From the NCBI GenBank assembly GCA_019930625.1, contig CP082844.1:496001-560000 (forward strand): a DNA stretch of 64,000 nucleotides. The letters are read 5' to 3'. The notes under the pieces are model-generated. The model did no database searches and was not told the origin of the DNA. It saw only the letters and a list, made by a program, of their open reading frames with translations. Positions 34,964 through 48,847 of the stretch are shown piece after piece. Every line of letters begins with the position of its first letter. Position 1 is the first letter of the stretch. The DNA comes from Nocardia asteroides (lineage in GTDB: Bacteria > Actinomycetota > Actinomycetes > Mycobacteriales > Mycobacteriaceae). Position numbers and translations under genes: made by a program.

Positions 34964-35545
34964 TCAGTCGCTCGGCCGTTCTCCGCCGGGTTTCCACAGG
35001 ATATCGCCGCCGGGATTGGCCACCCGACTCAGGATGAACAGCAGGTCGGACAGGCGATTGAGGTACTTGGCCGGCAGGATGTTCGTGTCCTCCGGATGGG
35101 CCTCGATCGCGGCCCACGCCGAGCGCTCCGCACGCCGGGCGACCGTACGGGCGGTGTGCAGCAGGGCCGCGAGCGGAGTACCGCCGGGCAGGATGAACGA
35201 ATTCAGCGCGGGCAGTTCGGCGTTGAACTCGTCGCACCATGCTTCGAGCCGGTCGATGTAGGGCTGTGTGACTCGCAACGGCGGGTACTTCGGCTCCGCG
35301 ACCACGGGGGTGGAGAGGTCTGCCCCGGCATCGAACAGGTCGTTCTGTACCCGGCGCAGCACCGCGAGCATTGTTCCTTCCGCTCCGCCGAGGGCGATCG
35401 CCACACCGATGGCGGCGTTGGTCTCATCGCAGTCGGCGTAGGCGACCAACCGGGGGTCGGTCTTCGCGACCCGGGAGAAGTCGCTCAATCCCGTGGTCCC
35501 GTCATCGCCGGTCCGGGTGTAGATCCGCGTCAGATGCACGCTCAC
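34964..35545 (-). CDS. Cob(I)yrinic acid a,c-diamide adenosyltransferase (PduO type)
   Basis: A 193-residue ATP:cob(I)alamin adenosyltransferase. The ATP-binding N-terminus is [14 protein letters not shown]; the helical core has DECNA-like [10 protein letters not shown] and the C-terminal [12 protein letters not shown]. It makes adenosylcobalamin for mutases such as methylmalonyl-CoA mutase. Counterpart of Rv1314c. It begins at ATG 35545, about 57 bp after the DUF2550 gene ends, and may share its transcript. Confidence 0.92.
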   Translation of the reverse strand: MSVHLTRIYTRTGDDGTTGLSDFSRVAKTDPRLVAYADCDETNAAIGVAIALGGAEGTMLAVLRRVQNDLFDAGADLSTPVVAEPKYPPLRVTQPYIDRLEAWCDEFNAELPALNSFILPGGTPLAALLHTARTVARRAERSAWAAIEAHPEDTNILPAKYLNRLSDLLFILSRVANPGGDILWKPGGERPSD

Positions 35546-35602
35546 AGCACCACCCTAACGGGCGCGGCGGGAAGCAGTCCGCCAAGCGGCCGAGCGCGGG
35601 TG

Positions 35603-36025
35603 TTACAGGCCCGGCATCCGCCGGGTGCGGTCGGACGGGCGGGACTCCACCCAGGAGAGGAAGGCGGTCAGGGAGTCGCGATCCAGCGCCAGCTCGAAAT
35701 CGCCCGCGCGGTCCGCTACCGCGATCACAGCGATGTCGTCGGTCATGATGTCGAATTCGTCGCCGCGCGGGCCGCGGCGGTCACCGATCTCGATACCCTG
35801 ACGCCCGATGGTGGAATCCGGGCCGAGTTTCAGGCTGGTGAGTTTGAAGAAGACGAGACGATCCTCGTCGTAACGGATCAGTCCGTGCCGCCACCCTTGC
35901 CCCCCACGAGCGGGGAGGACGCGCAGAATCGCGGCGGTTCCGCCGCGGCGCAACATGATCAGGCGGTAAGTCGAGGCGAGCGCGAGGAACACGAGCGTGA
36001 GCACCAGAATGATCAGCAGAACCAT
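35603..36025 (-). CDS. DUF2550 membrane protein
   Basis: A 140-residue protein of the DUF2550 family (Rv1312 type). A single N-terminal transmembrane helix (MVLLIILVLTLVFLALAS) is followed by a cytoplasmic or periplasmic domain with GGTAAILRVLP, GWRHGLIRYDEDRLVFFKLTSL and ALDRDSLTAFLSW. The ATG at 36025 places the helix at the very N-terminus; an ATG at 36067 would add 14 residues, and neither has a clear ribosome site. Function is unknown; it follows atpC after a strong terminator, so it is not part of the atp transcript. Confidence 0.82.
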   Translation of the reverse strand: MVLLIILVLTLVFLALASTYRLIMLRRGGTAAILRVLPARGGQGWRHGLIRYDEDRLVFFKLTSLKLGPDSTIGRQGIEIGDRRGPRGDEFDIMTDDIAVIAVADRAGDFELALDRDSLTAFLSWVESRPSDRTRRMPGL

Positions 36026-36220
36026 CCCGGTGTGCAATGCCGTTCGTCCCTTCGCTCGCGCCACCATGTCTTCGACACGGCATTCGATTGGCGGTGATCA
36101 CAGGCTCTTCGTTGGTACGCAGGCTTCCGCCTCCGACCCTGATGCTCACACCGCGTGCGGTCATTCAACCACGGCCGCGAGTTTACAAATGGCCCGGCCG
36201 TGTCCGACTCGCCTGAAAGA

Positions 36221-36259
36221 CGCTGTCGGCGGTGAAGGAACCCTTCACCGCCGACAGCG
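36221..36259 (-). terminator. Terminator of the ATP synthase operon
   Basis: A perfect 18-bp stem (CGCTGTCGGCGGTGAAGG at 36221-36238 and its complement at 36242-36259) with a 3-nt loop, 26 bp after the atpC stop. Very stable, no U-tract. Confidence 0.8.
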
Positions 36260-36285
36260 ATTGCTCTCGATGACAGGTTGTTCGC

Positions 36286-36663
36286 TTACGCGTTCGCGTT
36301 CTGTTCGACCGCGCGCACCCGGGCCTGAGCGGCCTTCTGCTGCTCGTCGCTGGCCTCCGAGTCGGCCAGTACCCGGCGGGCCGCCTCGAGGTCCACCTCG
36401 TCGGCGAATTCCGCCGACTCGGCGAGTACCCGAACCGAGTTCGCGGTCACCGAGAAGAAGCCCCCGTGGACCGCGGCGACGATGCGCCGACCGTCGGTGT
36501 CCACGATCGTCACGGTGCCGCCCTCGACCAGCTGGCCGAGCAACGGCTCGTGCCCGGCCATGATGCCGATCTGGCCCTCGGTGGTCTGCGCGCTGACGAA
36601 CGACGCCTGGCCGGACCAGAGCAGTCGCTCGACCGCGACGAGATCCACTGACATTTCCGCCAT
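36286..36663 (-). CDS. atpC: F1 ATP synthase epsilon subunit
   Basis: A 125-residue epsilon subunit. The N-terminal beta sandwich ([31 protein letters not shown]) is complete; the C-terminal helical part is short, as in mycobacteria, where it helps suppress ATP hydrolysis. It ends the atp operon, 6 bp after atpD. Confidence 0.93.
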   Translation of the reverse strand: MAEMSVDLVAVERLLWSGQASFVSAQTTEGQIGIMAGHEPLLGQLVEGGTVTIVDTDGRRIVAAVHGGFFSVTANSVRVLAESAEFADEVDLEAARRVLADSEASDEQQKAAQARVRAVEQNANA

Positions 36664-36669
36664 CGGTGA

Positions 36670-39169
<2,500 letters not shown>

Positions 39170-39300
39170 CAGCGGTTCACACTCCCTTCATTCCCTGCGT
39201 TGGATTGGCGGCATTCGCGGGGCACCAGGTGGTCGCGTACGCGTCCTCCTTCGTGCCCCTCGCTCCTGCCGCGGATCGAATAGCGCATTGCGAGCTCGCG

Positions 39301-40938
<1,638 letters not shown>

Positions 40939-40992
40939 GTTCTTCCTGCTCTCGCTGTCTGGGTCTGGAATGTCGGGGGTGGTGGAAGCGCG

Positions 40993-41802
40993 CTAGGCGA
41001 GTGCCCGGCGCAGCTTCTCCAGTCGGCCGATGGCGCTGCCGTCGATCACGTCGTCACCGACGCGCACCACGACTCCGCTCAGCAAACTCGGGTCGACCTC
41101 GATGTGCACCGTGGTCGCCTTGCCGTAGATGCGCCGCAGGGAGGCGGCCAGCCGGTCACGCTGCTGTTCGGTGAGCCCGATGGCGGCGCGCACATGCGCG
41201 ACGATCTGATCGCGGCGAGCCGCCGCGAGGTCGGCCAGTTCGTCGAAGGCGGCGCCGATACTCGTCCGCTGCCTGGTCACCACCTGCTCCGCCAGGGTCA
41301 GGGTGATGGCCTCCGTCTTGCCCGCGAGCAGCCCGTTGAGCAGCTCGCGCTTGGCCGAAGCCTGCTGCGACCGATCCGACAGCGCCTGATCCAACGCCGA
41401 GTTGTCGCTGATGATCCGGCCGAGCCGGAACAGCTCGTCCTCGACCGCTTCGAGCCGGCCACGCTGGGCCGCCGACTCCAGCAACGCCTCCTGGCCGAGC
41501 AGCACCAGAGTGGCCACCAGGTCGGAGGTGCGCGACCAGTTCTGGGCCACGGCGGTGGTCAGCACTGCCAGCGTGGCAGCGCTGACCTTGCCGCTGAAGA
41601 CCCGCTCGCAGAGTTCCGCGCGCGCGGAACCCGGCACCGACACGTCCGCGAGCGCCACACGCAGCGAACGCTGGTCGTCCAGCACGGCGACAACGGCGAA
41701 CAGTTCCGACCCCGTCGTGGCCGCGGCACTGTCGCTTCCGGTCAGAGCGGCCCGAAGCGCCTCCCGAGACCGGGCACTGGCCTCGCGGCTCGCTGCGTAC
41801 AT
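40993..41802 (-). CDS. atpH: ATP synthase delta subunit
   Basis: A 269-residue peripheral-stalk subunit that caps the F1 head. The N-terminal helical domain and the C-terminal [25 protein letters not shown] block are typical. It is about 90 residues longer than E. coli delta, with an inserted helical region as in other Mycobacteriales. Here it is a separate gene from atpF, unlike the fused b-delta of mycobacteria. The ATG at 41802 is preceded by GAGAAG. Confidence 0.93.
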   Translation of the reverse strand: MYAASREASARSREALRAALTGSDSAAATTGSELFAVVAVLDDQRSLRVALADVSVPGSARAELCERVFSGKVSAATLAVLTTAVAQNWSRTSDLVATLVLLGQEALLESAAQRGRLEAVEDELFRLGRIISDNSALDQALSDRSQQASAKRELLNGLLAGKTEAITLTLAEQVVTRQRTSIGAAFDELADLAAARRDQIVAHVRAAIGLTEQQRDRLAASLRRIYGKATTVHIEVDPSLLSGVVVRVGDDVIDGSAIGRLEKLRRALA

Positions 41803-41821
41803 GCTTCTCACTTTCGCGTCG

Positions 41822-42382
41822 TTACCTTCCGACCCCGATGCCTGCGTCCGTCTGGTCGAGCTCATCGAGGAACCGGTCGATCGAGGAGGCCTGCTTGGCC
41901 TCGTCCGAAACCGACTGTCCGATGATCTTCTCGGCCAGATCGACGGCCGTGCGGCCGACTTCCGAGCGCAGCTCGGTCAGGATCTGCTGGCGCTGGGCTT
42001 CCAGCTGGGTGTGGCCCGCCGCGATGATGCGGTCGGCTTCGGCCTGGGCCTCCGAGCGCATCTGCGCGAGGATCTCCTGGCCCTGGGTGCGCGCGTCCTC
42101 ACGGATGCGAGCGGCCTCGAGCCGGGCGTCGGCCAGTTGCTGCTGGTACTGCTGCAGGGTGAGCTGAGCTTCTTCCTGCGCGGCTTCGGCGCGAGCGATG
42201 CCGCCTTCGATCTTCTCGGAACGCTCGTCGAGTGTCTTCATCAGGCGCGGAACCACGTACTTGTAGAACAGGATTCCGATGATGACGACGCAGACGATCG
42301 ACCAGACGATGTCGTACGTTTCGGGGACGAGAGGATTCACTTCCTCTCCCTCCGCCGCGGCGAGCAAAACTGACTCGTACAT
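41822..42382 (-). CDS. atpF: Fo ATP synthase b subunit
   Basis: A 186-residue b subunit: a single N-terminal membrane helix ([22 protein letters not shown]), then a long hydrophilic coiled coil ([21 protein letters not shown]) ending in DELD. It forms the peripheral stalk with delta. It lies 20 bp upstream of atpH and 6 bp downstream of atpE. Confidence 0.94.
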   Translation of the reverse strand: MYESVLLAAAEGEEVNPLVPETYDIVWSIVCVVIIGILFYKYVVPRLMKTLDERSEKIEGGIARAEAAQEEAQLTLQQYQQQLADARLEAARIREDARTQGQEILAQMRSEAQAEADRIIAAGHTQLEAQRQQILTELRSEVGRTAVDLAEKIIGQSVSDEAKQASSIDRFLDELDQTDAGIGVGR

Positions 42383-42387
42383 CGGAA

Positions 42388-42699
<312 letters not shown>

Positions 42700-42714
42700 T
42701 TAGTGTCGGTCAGG

Positions 42715-43563
42715 TCAGTGATCGGCCGCGTGCTGTGCGAGTCCGATGTATACGGCGGTCAGCAGCGCAAACACGTAAGCCTGCAGGAAGATGACCAACA
42801 GTTCGAAGAGCGTGAATCCGAGTCCCGCGATCAGCGAGAACGGCGAGAACACCTTCATCCACGCGGCGGCGTCGAACAGGAAGAACCAGGTCGCGCTGAA
42901 GAACAGCACCAGCATGATGTGGCCGGCCAGCATGTTCGCCATGAGTCGGACGGTCAGCGTGAACGGACGCAGGATGAAGGTCGAGACGAACTCGATCGGA
43001 ATCAGCAGCACGTGCAGCGCGGGGGGAACATTCGGAACGACGATGCTGCTGCGCATGTAGGTCAGGAAGCCGTACTTCTTGATACCGACGTAGTTGAACG
43101 CCAGGTACGCGACGACGGCCAGCACCAGCGGCATGCCGATTCGGGCGTTCGACGAGATGTTCAACCCCGGGACGACGCCGGAGAAGTTCAGGAAGAGGAC
43201 CGTGAAGAAGATCGTCGCGATCAGCGGGAAGTACTTGCGCCCGGTTTCCTTGCCGAGGACCTCTTCGCAGATCTGCTCCTTGACGAAGACCAAACCGATT
43301 TCGGCGACATTCTGCAGGCCGCGCGGCACGATCCTCGGCGAGCGGAAGGCCAGCAGCATCACGCCGACCAGAACGAACGACATCAGAATGCGGATCAGCA
43401 TCAATCGATCGAGTTCGAACGGTGTTCCCTCGAACAGCACAGCTGGAGGGAAGAAGTCGGTAAGCGACGGCGCGTGGAACTCGGCCGCCAGAGTGGTGAC
43501 GCTCAGCGTTCTCTCCCGTGTTCGGGCCGCGGGTACGGTCATTCCCGCGGTTCGATCGGACAT
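42715..43563 (-). CDS. atpB: Fo ATP synthase a subunit
   Basis: A 282-residue membrane subunit of the proton channel. The essential Arg lies in LRPFTLTVRLMANMLAGH; further markers are FVKEQICEE and the C-terminal helices LLVIFLQAYVFALLTAVYIGLA. The N-terminal 30 residues before LAAEFHAP are longer than in most; an ATG at 43542 is a possible alternative start. It heads the atp genes after an intergenic of about 270 bp. Confidence 0.94.
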   Translation of the reverse strand: MSDRTAGMTVPAARTRERTLSVTTLAAEFHAPSLTDFFPPAVLFEGTPFELDRLMLIRILMSFVLVGVMLLAFRSPRIVPRGLQNVAEIGLVFVKEQICEEVLGKETGRKYFPLIATIFFTVLFLNFSGVVPGLNISSNARIGMPLVLAVVAYLAFNYVGIKKYGFLTYMRSSIVVPNVPPALHVLLIPIEFVSTFILRPFTLTVRLMANMLAGHIMLVLFFSATWFFLFDAAAWMKVFSPFSLIAGLGFTLFELLVIFLQAYVFALLTAVYIGLAQHAADH

Positions 43564-43763
43564 TGACGATCAATTTGGTCGACTCAGGTCGGCTCGAAGT
43601 TCGTCAGCAGCTGGGCGGTGGTTTCATTTCCACCAGGCGTCTGTACGTGTGTCGGCGACATTCGTCGACATGCAGAACCGGAACAACCCCTGGGAGCCCG
43701 GCACGGCAGTAAGCATAGCGGCCCAGGCGGTGGATCTCGGCGGTGACCCCTCATCGATCCTCG

Positions 43764-43797
43764 ACTTGGTCGCTTGCTTACCAACACTTTACCAAGT
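43764..43797. promoter_or_regulatory. Inverted repeat in the atpI-atpB gap
   Basis: ACTTGGT (43764-43770) and ACCAAGT (43791-43797) form a 7-bp dyad with 20-nt spacing, between the AtpI-like gene and atpB. It could be an operator for the atp genes or a hairpin; nothing else in this 269-bp gap is recognisable. Confidence 0.25.
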
Positions 43798-43832
43798 CAT
43801 CTACGACAGCGTGTAGGGGGTGGGTGTTTTCG

Positions 43833-44288
43833 TTACTCCCGAGTATCTGGAGCGCTCTGGGCGTCGGTCGTCGTCACGTACGGAACCTTCTGCCGCACAA
43901 CCCCGTACGTCTCCGCGCCGAGCACGATGACCAGGGCTCCGACGACCGTGAGGAACAGGACGACCCGGTCGTAGAAGTCGAACCGCTGCAGGATCGCGAC
44001 GACGATCAACGCCACCAGCACCTTGCCCGCCCAGCTGACCAGCATGATCAGTCCGGCCGTGCTGGGCGGCAGTTTCGCGCCGAACAGCACGACGGCCGCG
44101 GTGGTGAGGATGAAGCCGCCGCCGATCGCGGCGCCCAGCAGCGCACCCCACACTCCGGGAATGCCCGCGACGGCCGCGCCGAGCGCGACGGCCAGGACCA
44201 CCAGCACCCCCAGGCCGATCAGTCCGTAGCGCAGCGCGGACCGCAGCGGCGCATCGGGGCCGGGGACGGGTTCGGGTGTGAAGCTCAC
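43833..44288 (-). CDS. AtpI-like membrane protein
   Basis: A 151-residue protein with four hydrophobic segments (YGLIGLGVLVVLAVALGAAVAGIPGVWGALLG first). The place between wecA and atpB and the pattern of an AtpI/Rv1303-type assembly factor fit a role in c-ring assembly or magnesium handling. The GTG at 44288 was chosen because it is 11 bp after the wecA stop; a longer upstream frame is antisense or overlap. Sequence similarity to AtpI is weak. Confidence 0.8.
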   Translation of the reverse strand: MSFTPEPVPGPDAPLRSALRYGLIGLGVLVVLAVALGAAVAGIPGVWGALLGAAIGGGFILTTAAVVLFGAKLPPSTAGLIMLVSWAGKVLVALIVVAILQRFDFYDRVVLFLTVVGALVIVLGAETYGVVRQKVPYVTTTDAQSAPDTRE

Positions 44289-44299
44289 AGCCGCCGACT

Positions 44300-45457
44300 T
44301 TACCCGGACGCCGATCCGTCCCCCGCCGGGTCCCCACGCCGCAGCCCCGGAATCGCGGTGATCACCAACGCGAAAACCAACCCGCCCGCCATCAGCAACA
44401 CCACGAGCGTGCGATCCATCAGCGAGGTGCCGACCGCGCCGAACGCGAGCACACCGACCCACAAATAGATCAACAGCACGACGCGGCGGTGGGAATGGCC
44501 GATCTGCAGCAAGCGATGATGCAAGTGCATCTTGTCCGGCGTCGAGAAACTCACGCCCGCCCGGACCCGGCGCACGATAGCGAGCAACAAATCGAGCACC
44601 GGAATGAACATCACCGCACCGACCAGCAACAACGGGGAAAGCAGACCGACGATGTCGCGCGGGCCGTAACCCTGCAGGGGGATTCGGCCCGAAGCGCCGG
44701 TCGAGACCGCGGCGAGCATCAATCCGATCAGCATCGAGCCGGAGTCACCCATGAATATGCGGGCGGGCTGGAAATTGTGCGGCAGGAATCCCAGGCATCC
44801 GCCCGCCAGCGCGGCGGCCAGCAGCGCGGGCGGGTAGGTGTCGACCGAGCCGCCCTGCTCGTTCATCAGGCCCAGGCAGAACACGAAGACCGCCAGCGCC
44901 GCGATCAGGCCGAGGCCCGCCGCCAGACCGTCCAGCCCATCGACGAAGTTCATGGCGTTGACCAGCGTGACAGTGACCGCGACGGTGACCAGGCCGCCCT
45001 GCAATCCGTCCAGCACGACCGTGGTGTTGCTGAACGGGTTGTAGACGACGTACCAGCCCAACCCCATGACCGCCATCACGCCCGCCGCCGTGACCTGCCC
45101 CGCGAACTTCGTCAGCGCGTCGAGGCCCCAGCGGTCGTCGACGATGCCGACCAGCACGATGACGGTGCTCGCCACCAGCACGGCGATCGGGATGTTGGGT
45201 TTGTAGTCGAACCCACTGCGCAGCGCGGGTAGCTGGTGGGCGAACAGCACCGCGGCGACCACACCGATGTACATGCCGACGCCACCCATGCGCGGAATCG
45301 GCTTGACGTGCACATCGCGGTCACGCGGCACGGCGACCGCGCCGAAGCCGATCGCCAGCACCCGCACTCCGCCGGTGGCCAGGAACGTCACCACCGCCGA
45401 GATCAGCAGGACGACGAGCAGCTCCCGCAGGGGGACGACAGCGCTCGAACCCATCAT
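44300..45457 (-). CDS. wecA: Undecaprenyl-phosphate GlcNAc-1-phosphate transferase (WecA/Rfe)
   Basis: A 385-residue polytopic enzyme of the MraY/WecA family; it starts synthesis of the arabinogalactan linker by loading GlcNAc-phosphate on decaprenyl phosphate. Signatures are VDDRWGLDALTK (DD), NFVDGLDGLAAGL (NxxN/D) and the HLHHRLLQIGHSHR loop. The start ATG overlaps the sua5 stop by 4 bp (ATGA), so translation is coupled. Counterpart of Rv1302. Confidence 0.93.
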   Translation of the reverse strand: MMGSSAVVPLRELLVVLLISAVVTFLATGGVRVLAIGFGAVAVPRDRDVHVKPIPRMGGVGMYIGVVAAVLFAHQLPALRSGFDYKPNIPIAVLVASTVIVLVGIVDDRWGLDALTKFAGQVTAAGVMAVMGLGWYVVYNPFSNTTVVLDGLQGGLVTVAVTVTLVNAMNFVDGLDGLAAGLGLIAALAVFVFCLGLMNEQGGSVDTYPPALLAAALAGGCLGFLPHNFQPARIFMGDSGSMLIGLMLAAVSTGASGRIPLQGYGPRDIVGLLSPLLLVGAVMFIPVLDLLLAIVRRVRAGVSFSTPDKMHLHHRLLQIGHSHRRVVLLIYLWVGVLAFGAVGTSLMDRTLVVLLMAGGLVFALVITAIPGLRRGDPAGDGSASG

Positions 45458-46134
45458 CCGAGCTGCTGCGCGGCGCCGCTGAGCGCTTCCGGCGACATCC
45501 CGAGCACCTCGGCGATGTCGGCGACGGACACCGCGCCCACGCGCAGGACCCGCGGCTGATCGGCGGTCAGATCGACGATCGTGGAGGCGACCGCGTGCTC
45601 GGCGGGCCCTCCGTCCAGGTAGACACCGACCAGCTCGCCGAGCTGGTCGCGCGCCTCGGCCGCGGTCGTCGCCGGCGGCCGGCCGGACACGTTCGCGCTG
45701 GACACCGCCAGCGGGCCCACCTCACGCAACAGTTCGAGAGCGACCGGGTGCAGCGGCATACGCAGCATCACCGTCCCACGCGTGTCACCGAGATCCCACG
45801 CGAGCGAAGGAGCTTGCTGCACAACCAGACTGAGACCGCCGGGCCAGAACGCCCGGATCAGCTCGCGCGCCTGGGGACGCACCGAGAACACCAGTCCGTC
45901 GATCGTGTGCCAGGAGCCGACCAGCACCGGCACCGGCATGTCCCGGCCGCGGCGCTTGGCCGCGAGCAGCGAGCTCACCGCCGTGGAATCGAACGCGTCG
46001 GCGGCCAGGCCGTACAGAGTGTCGGTGGGCAGCACGACCAGCCGTCCGGATTTCAGGGCGCTGGTGGCCGCGGACAGTCCGGCGGCGCGCGAGTCGGGAT
46101 CCGCGCAGTCGTAGACGGTACTCACGCCGACCAT
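45454..46134 (-). CDS. Threonylcarbamoyl-AMP synthase (Sua5/TsaC)
   Basis: A 226-residue YrdC-domain protein that makes threonylcarbamoyl-AMP for t6A37 of ANN-decoding tRNAs. The KxR-type nucleotide motif region is SGRLVVLPTDTLYGLAADAF, and SSANVSGRPPATT and ARELIRAFWPGGLSLVV are family blocks. The C-terminal extension past residue 190 is short, unlike full Sua5. The GTG at 46125 is an alternative start. Counterpart of Rv1301. Confidence 0.92.
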   Translation of the reverse strand: MVGVSTVYDCADPDSRAAGLSAATSALKSGRLVVLPTDTLYGLAADAFDSTAVSSLLAAKRRGRDMPVPVLVGSWHTIDGLVFSVRPQARELIRAFWPGGLSLVVQQAPSLAWDLGDTRGTVMLRMPLHPVALELLREVGPLAVSSANVSGRPPATTAAEARDQLGELVGVYLDGGPAEHAVASTIVDLTADQPRVLRVGAVSVADIAEVLGMSPEALSGAAQQLG

Positions 46135-46221
46135 CCTGGCATCTGTGCCGCCTCTCCGGGTATTCAGGCCGTACTAGTGGGGTGACGCGGGATACACGTT
46201 CAGTGCGGAGCAGCCCGCGGG

Positions 46222-47100
46222 TCAGGTGTGGATGGCGGCTACGAAGCGGGGTTTGCCTGCCAGGTCGGGGTGCTCGACGACGTCGGTGAAGACGCCGGTG
46301 GCGGTGAGGAGAGCGGCTACGCCGGAGCCGTTGGTGTCGTCGTGCTCGATGGCGGTGGCACCGCCCGGCCGCAGCAGTCTGGTGATGTTCGGGATCATCC
46401 CGCGGATGACGTTCAGCCCGTCGGGGCCACCGAACAGGGCGACGGACGGATCGTGCTCGGCCACCTCGGGGTCGAGGGGCGCGCCCTCCGGGATGTAGGG
46501 CGGATTGGACACCACGATGTCGACCCGGCCGTCCAGGTCGGTGAGCAGTCCCGGATCGGTGGCGTCGTCGGCGTAGAGCGTGATCGGGGTGTCGCCCGCG
46601 GCGATGCGGTCGTCGGCGTTGCGCCTGGCCCACACCAGTGCGGCGGGATCGAGTTCGACGGCGCGCACGTCCGCGTCGGGGCGCGCGTGCGCGACGGCCA
46701 GCGCGAGCGCTCCCGATCCGGTGCACAGGTCGACGACGATCGGCGCGTGATCGTGCGGCAGCGCCTCCAGTTGCGCCAGCGCCCACGCGTACAGCAATTC
46801 GGTCTCGGGACGCGGCACGAAGACACCGGGGCCGACCGCGAGGTCCAGCGCACCCATCACGGCGGTGCCGGTCAAGTGCTGCAACGGGATTCGCCGCGCC
46901 CGGCGGGCCACCAACGCACGGAACTCGTCCAGCTTGTCCGGCGGCACGAGCGGGGTCAGCGCCAGCCTGGTCCGTTCCACGCCCAACACGTGCGCCGCCA
47001 AGTGCTCGGCGTCGGCCTGCGGACTGTGCACCCCGGCGGTCCGTAACGTCTCGACGGCATCGTTGATGGCGGGGCGCAACGCGACTCGGGTGGTAGACAT
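46222..47100 (-). CDS. prmC: Release factor glutamine methyltransferase PrmC
   Basis: A 292-residue SAM-dependent methyltransferase that modifies the GGQ glutamine of release factors. The SAM motif is VVDLCTGSGALALAVA and the catalytic NPPY is in VVSNPPYIPEG. The N-terminal helical domain (about 1-85) binds the release factor. It is 25 bp after prfA, its substrate gene. The ATG at 47100 gives the conserved N-terminus. Confidence 0.93.
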   Translation of the reverse strand: MSTTRVALRPAINDAVETLRTAGVHSPQADAEHLAAHVLGVERTRLALTPLVPPDKLDEFRALVARRARRIPLQHLTGTAVMGALDLAVGPGVFVPRPETELLYAWALAQLEALPHDHAPIVVDLCTGSGALALAVAHARPDADVRAVELDPAALVWARRNADDRIAAGDTPITLYADDATDPGLLTDLDGRVDIVVSNPPYIPEGAPLDPEVAEHDPSVALFGGPDGLNVIRGMIPNITRLLRPGGATAIEHDDTNGSGVAALLTATGVFTDVVEHPDLAGKPRFVAAIHT

Positions 47101-47125
47101 GGCACCGACTCTGCCGGAAAGACGA

Positions 47126-48196
47126 TCATTCCGCCGCCATACGCGCTTCGCGATCCGCCTTTCCCAGAGCATCCAGCAGCGCGTCGAGGTCGCCGTCGAG
47201 CACGGAGTCGAGGTTGTGCGCCTTGAAACCGATCCGGTGATCGGTGATCCGGTTCTCCGGGAAGTTGTAGGTGCGGATCCGCTCGGAGCGGTCCACGGTG
47301 CGGATCTGGCTGGCCCGGCCCGCCGCCGCCTCCTGGTCGGCCTGTTCTTCCGCCAGCGCCTGCAACCGCGCCGCGAGCACCTGCATGGCGCGCGCCTTGT
47401 TCTGCAGCTGGGAACGCTCGTTCTGGCAGGTGACGACGATGCCGGAGGGCAGATGGGTGATGCGCACCGCGGAGTCGGTGGTGTTGACGCCCTGTCCGCC
47501 CTTACCGGAGGAGCGGTAGACGTCGATGCGCAGGTCCGACTCGTCGATCTGCACCTCTTCGATCTCGTCGGGCTCCGGATAGATCAGCACGCCCGCGGCC
47601 GAGGTGTGGATGCGGCCCTGCGATTCGGTGACCGGGACGCGCTGCACCCGGTGCACGCCGCCTTCGAACTTGAAGCGCGACCAGACACCGTCGCGGGCGG
47701 CGTCGCGGCTCTTGATCGACAGCGTCGCCTCTTTGTAACCGCCCAGGTCGGACAGGTTGACGTCGAGAATCTCGACCTTCCAGCCGTGCCGCTCGGCATA
47801 TCGCACGTACATGCGGGCCAGGTCGGCGGCGAACAGCGCGGACTCCTCACCGCCTTCGCCGGATTTCACCTCGAGCACGACGTCGTCCCCGTCGTGCGGG
47901 TCGCGCGGGGCCAGGAGGTCGGCCAGGGCCTGTTCCAGTTCCTCCACCTGCCGTTCCAGATCCGGGATCTCCGCGGCGAACGCCGAGTCGTCGGCGGCGA
48001 GTTCCCGGGCGGCGGACAGGTCGTCACGCGCCGTCTCGAGTTTGCGGTAGGTTGCCATGACCGGCGCCAGCTCGGCGAACCTTTTGCCGACCCGGCGCGC
48101 GGCGCCCGCATCGTTGTGCAGCGACGGATCGGCCAGCTGCGTCTCCAGGCCCGCGTACTCGGCCAGAATGTCGTCGATGGCGGACGGTTGCGTCAC
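47126..48196 (-). CDS. prfA: Peptide chain release factor 1
   Basis: A 356-residue class I release factor for UAA and UAG. The catalytic GGQ is in [16 protein letters not shown], and the codon-reading loop is [14 protein letters not shown] (PxT-type anticodon region of domain 2). The GTG at 48196 follows GGAGAAGGAAG. It is separated from rpmE by a strong terminator. Confidence 0.94.
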   Translation of the reverse strand: MTQPSAIDDILAEYAGLETQLADPSLHNDAGAARRVGKRFAELAPVMATYRKLETARDDLSAARELAADDSAFAAEIPDLERQVEELEQALADLLAPRDPHDGDDVVLEVKSGEGGEESALFAADLARMYVRYAERHGWKVEILDVNLSDLGGYKEATLSIKSRDAARDGVWSRFKFEGGVHRVQRVPVTESQGRIHTSAAGVLIYPEPDEIEEVQIDESDLRIDVYRSSGKGGQGVNTTDSAVRITHLPSGIVVTCQNERSQLQNKARAMQVLAARLQALAEEQADQEAAAGRASQIRTVDRSERIRTYNFPENRITDHRIGFKAHNLDSVLDGDLDALLDALGKADREARMAAE

Positions 48197-48233
48197 AGTG
48201 CTTCCTTCTCCTGGTACCAGTCCATACAAAACA

Positions 48234-48269
48234 CCGACGCCCGGCCTGCGCAGCAGGACCGGGCGTCGG
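48234..48269 (-). terminator. Rho-independent terminator between rpmE and prfA
   Basis: An 11-bp stem (CCGACGCCCGG at 48234-48244 with its complement at 48259-48269), 14-nt loop, followed on the minus strand by TGTTTTG. A classic hairpin plus U-tract that should separate rpmE from the prfA operon. Confidence 0.8.
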
Positions 48270-48277
48270 CGAGGAAG

Positions 48278-48508
48278 CTACTTGGCGTCGGCCTTCTTGC
48301 CGGCACGCTTGCCGTAGCGGGCCTCGAAGCGGGCCACGCGACCACCGGTGTCGAGGATCTTCTGCTTGCCGGTGTAGAACGGGTGGCACTGCGAGCAGAC
48401 CTCGACGGTGATGTGTCCCGACTCCTTGGTGCTGCGAGTCTGGAAGGTGTTGCCGCAACCACAGACGACCGTGGTGTCGACATACGTCGGGTGAATTCCT
48501 GCCTTCAT
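48278..48508 (-). CDS. rpmE: 50S ribosomal protein L31 (zinc-binding form)
   Basis: A 76-residue ribosomal protein with the four zinc-type cysteines C16, C18, C38 and C41 (VVCGCGNTF and [12 protein letters not shown]). This is the C+ form used when zinc is available; a C- paralogue usually exists elsewhere in actinobacteria. The ATG at 48508 follows AGAGGAC. Confidence 0.95.
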   Translation of the reverse strand: MKAGIHPTYVDTTVVCGCGNTFQTRSTKESGHITVEVCSQCHPFYTGKQKILDTGGRVARFEARYGKRAGKKADAK

Positions 48509-48847
48509 GGGTGTCCTCTCGAGTTTGGTCGCCGGGTCGCCCACGCGAATTCGCGCGGAGCGTGAACCGGAACCGACTAGGCGGGAGCTCTGCTCACCTG
48601 AGCAGACGCAACGACCGTTCAGTATGCCAGAACTGCCGTTACGCTCCCAAAACGCCCCCGGCGAGTGGTTTGTTCCCGCCCTGCGTACTCCCCCGCCGTT
48701 CGCGCCCCTGGAAGTCCTGGCACGCGAATCCCCACCGACTCCGGGACCCTGAAGTCGGGTAGTCCGCTACTCAGGAATGCGAACAGATTCGTTCATAGAG
48801 TTGCGTACCTGGTGCACATCGGCGTGCCGAGACAGGAAGGAGACCCC
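48509..48847. other. 339-bp gap upstream of rpmE
   Basis: No gene is supported. It contains a 7-bp hairpin (TCTGCTC-ACCT-GAGCAGA at 48589-48606) and must hold the rpmE promoter on one strand and the start signals of the small membrane gene (GGAAGGAG at 48837-48844) on the other. Reading frames here lack ribosome sites and are probably chance. Confidence 0.5.

Noticed and set aside
44289..44462. 58-residue N-terminal extension of the AtpI-like protein
   Set aside because: It overlaps wecA in another frame and has no hydrophobic or conserved part; the GTG at 44288 fits the gene spacing.
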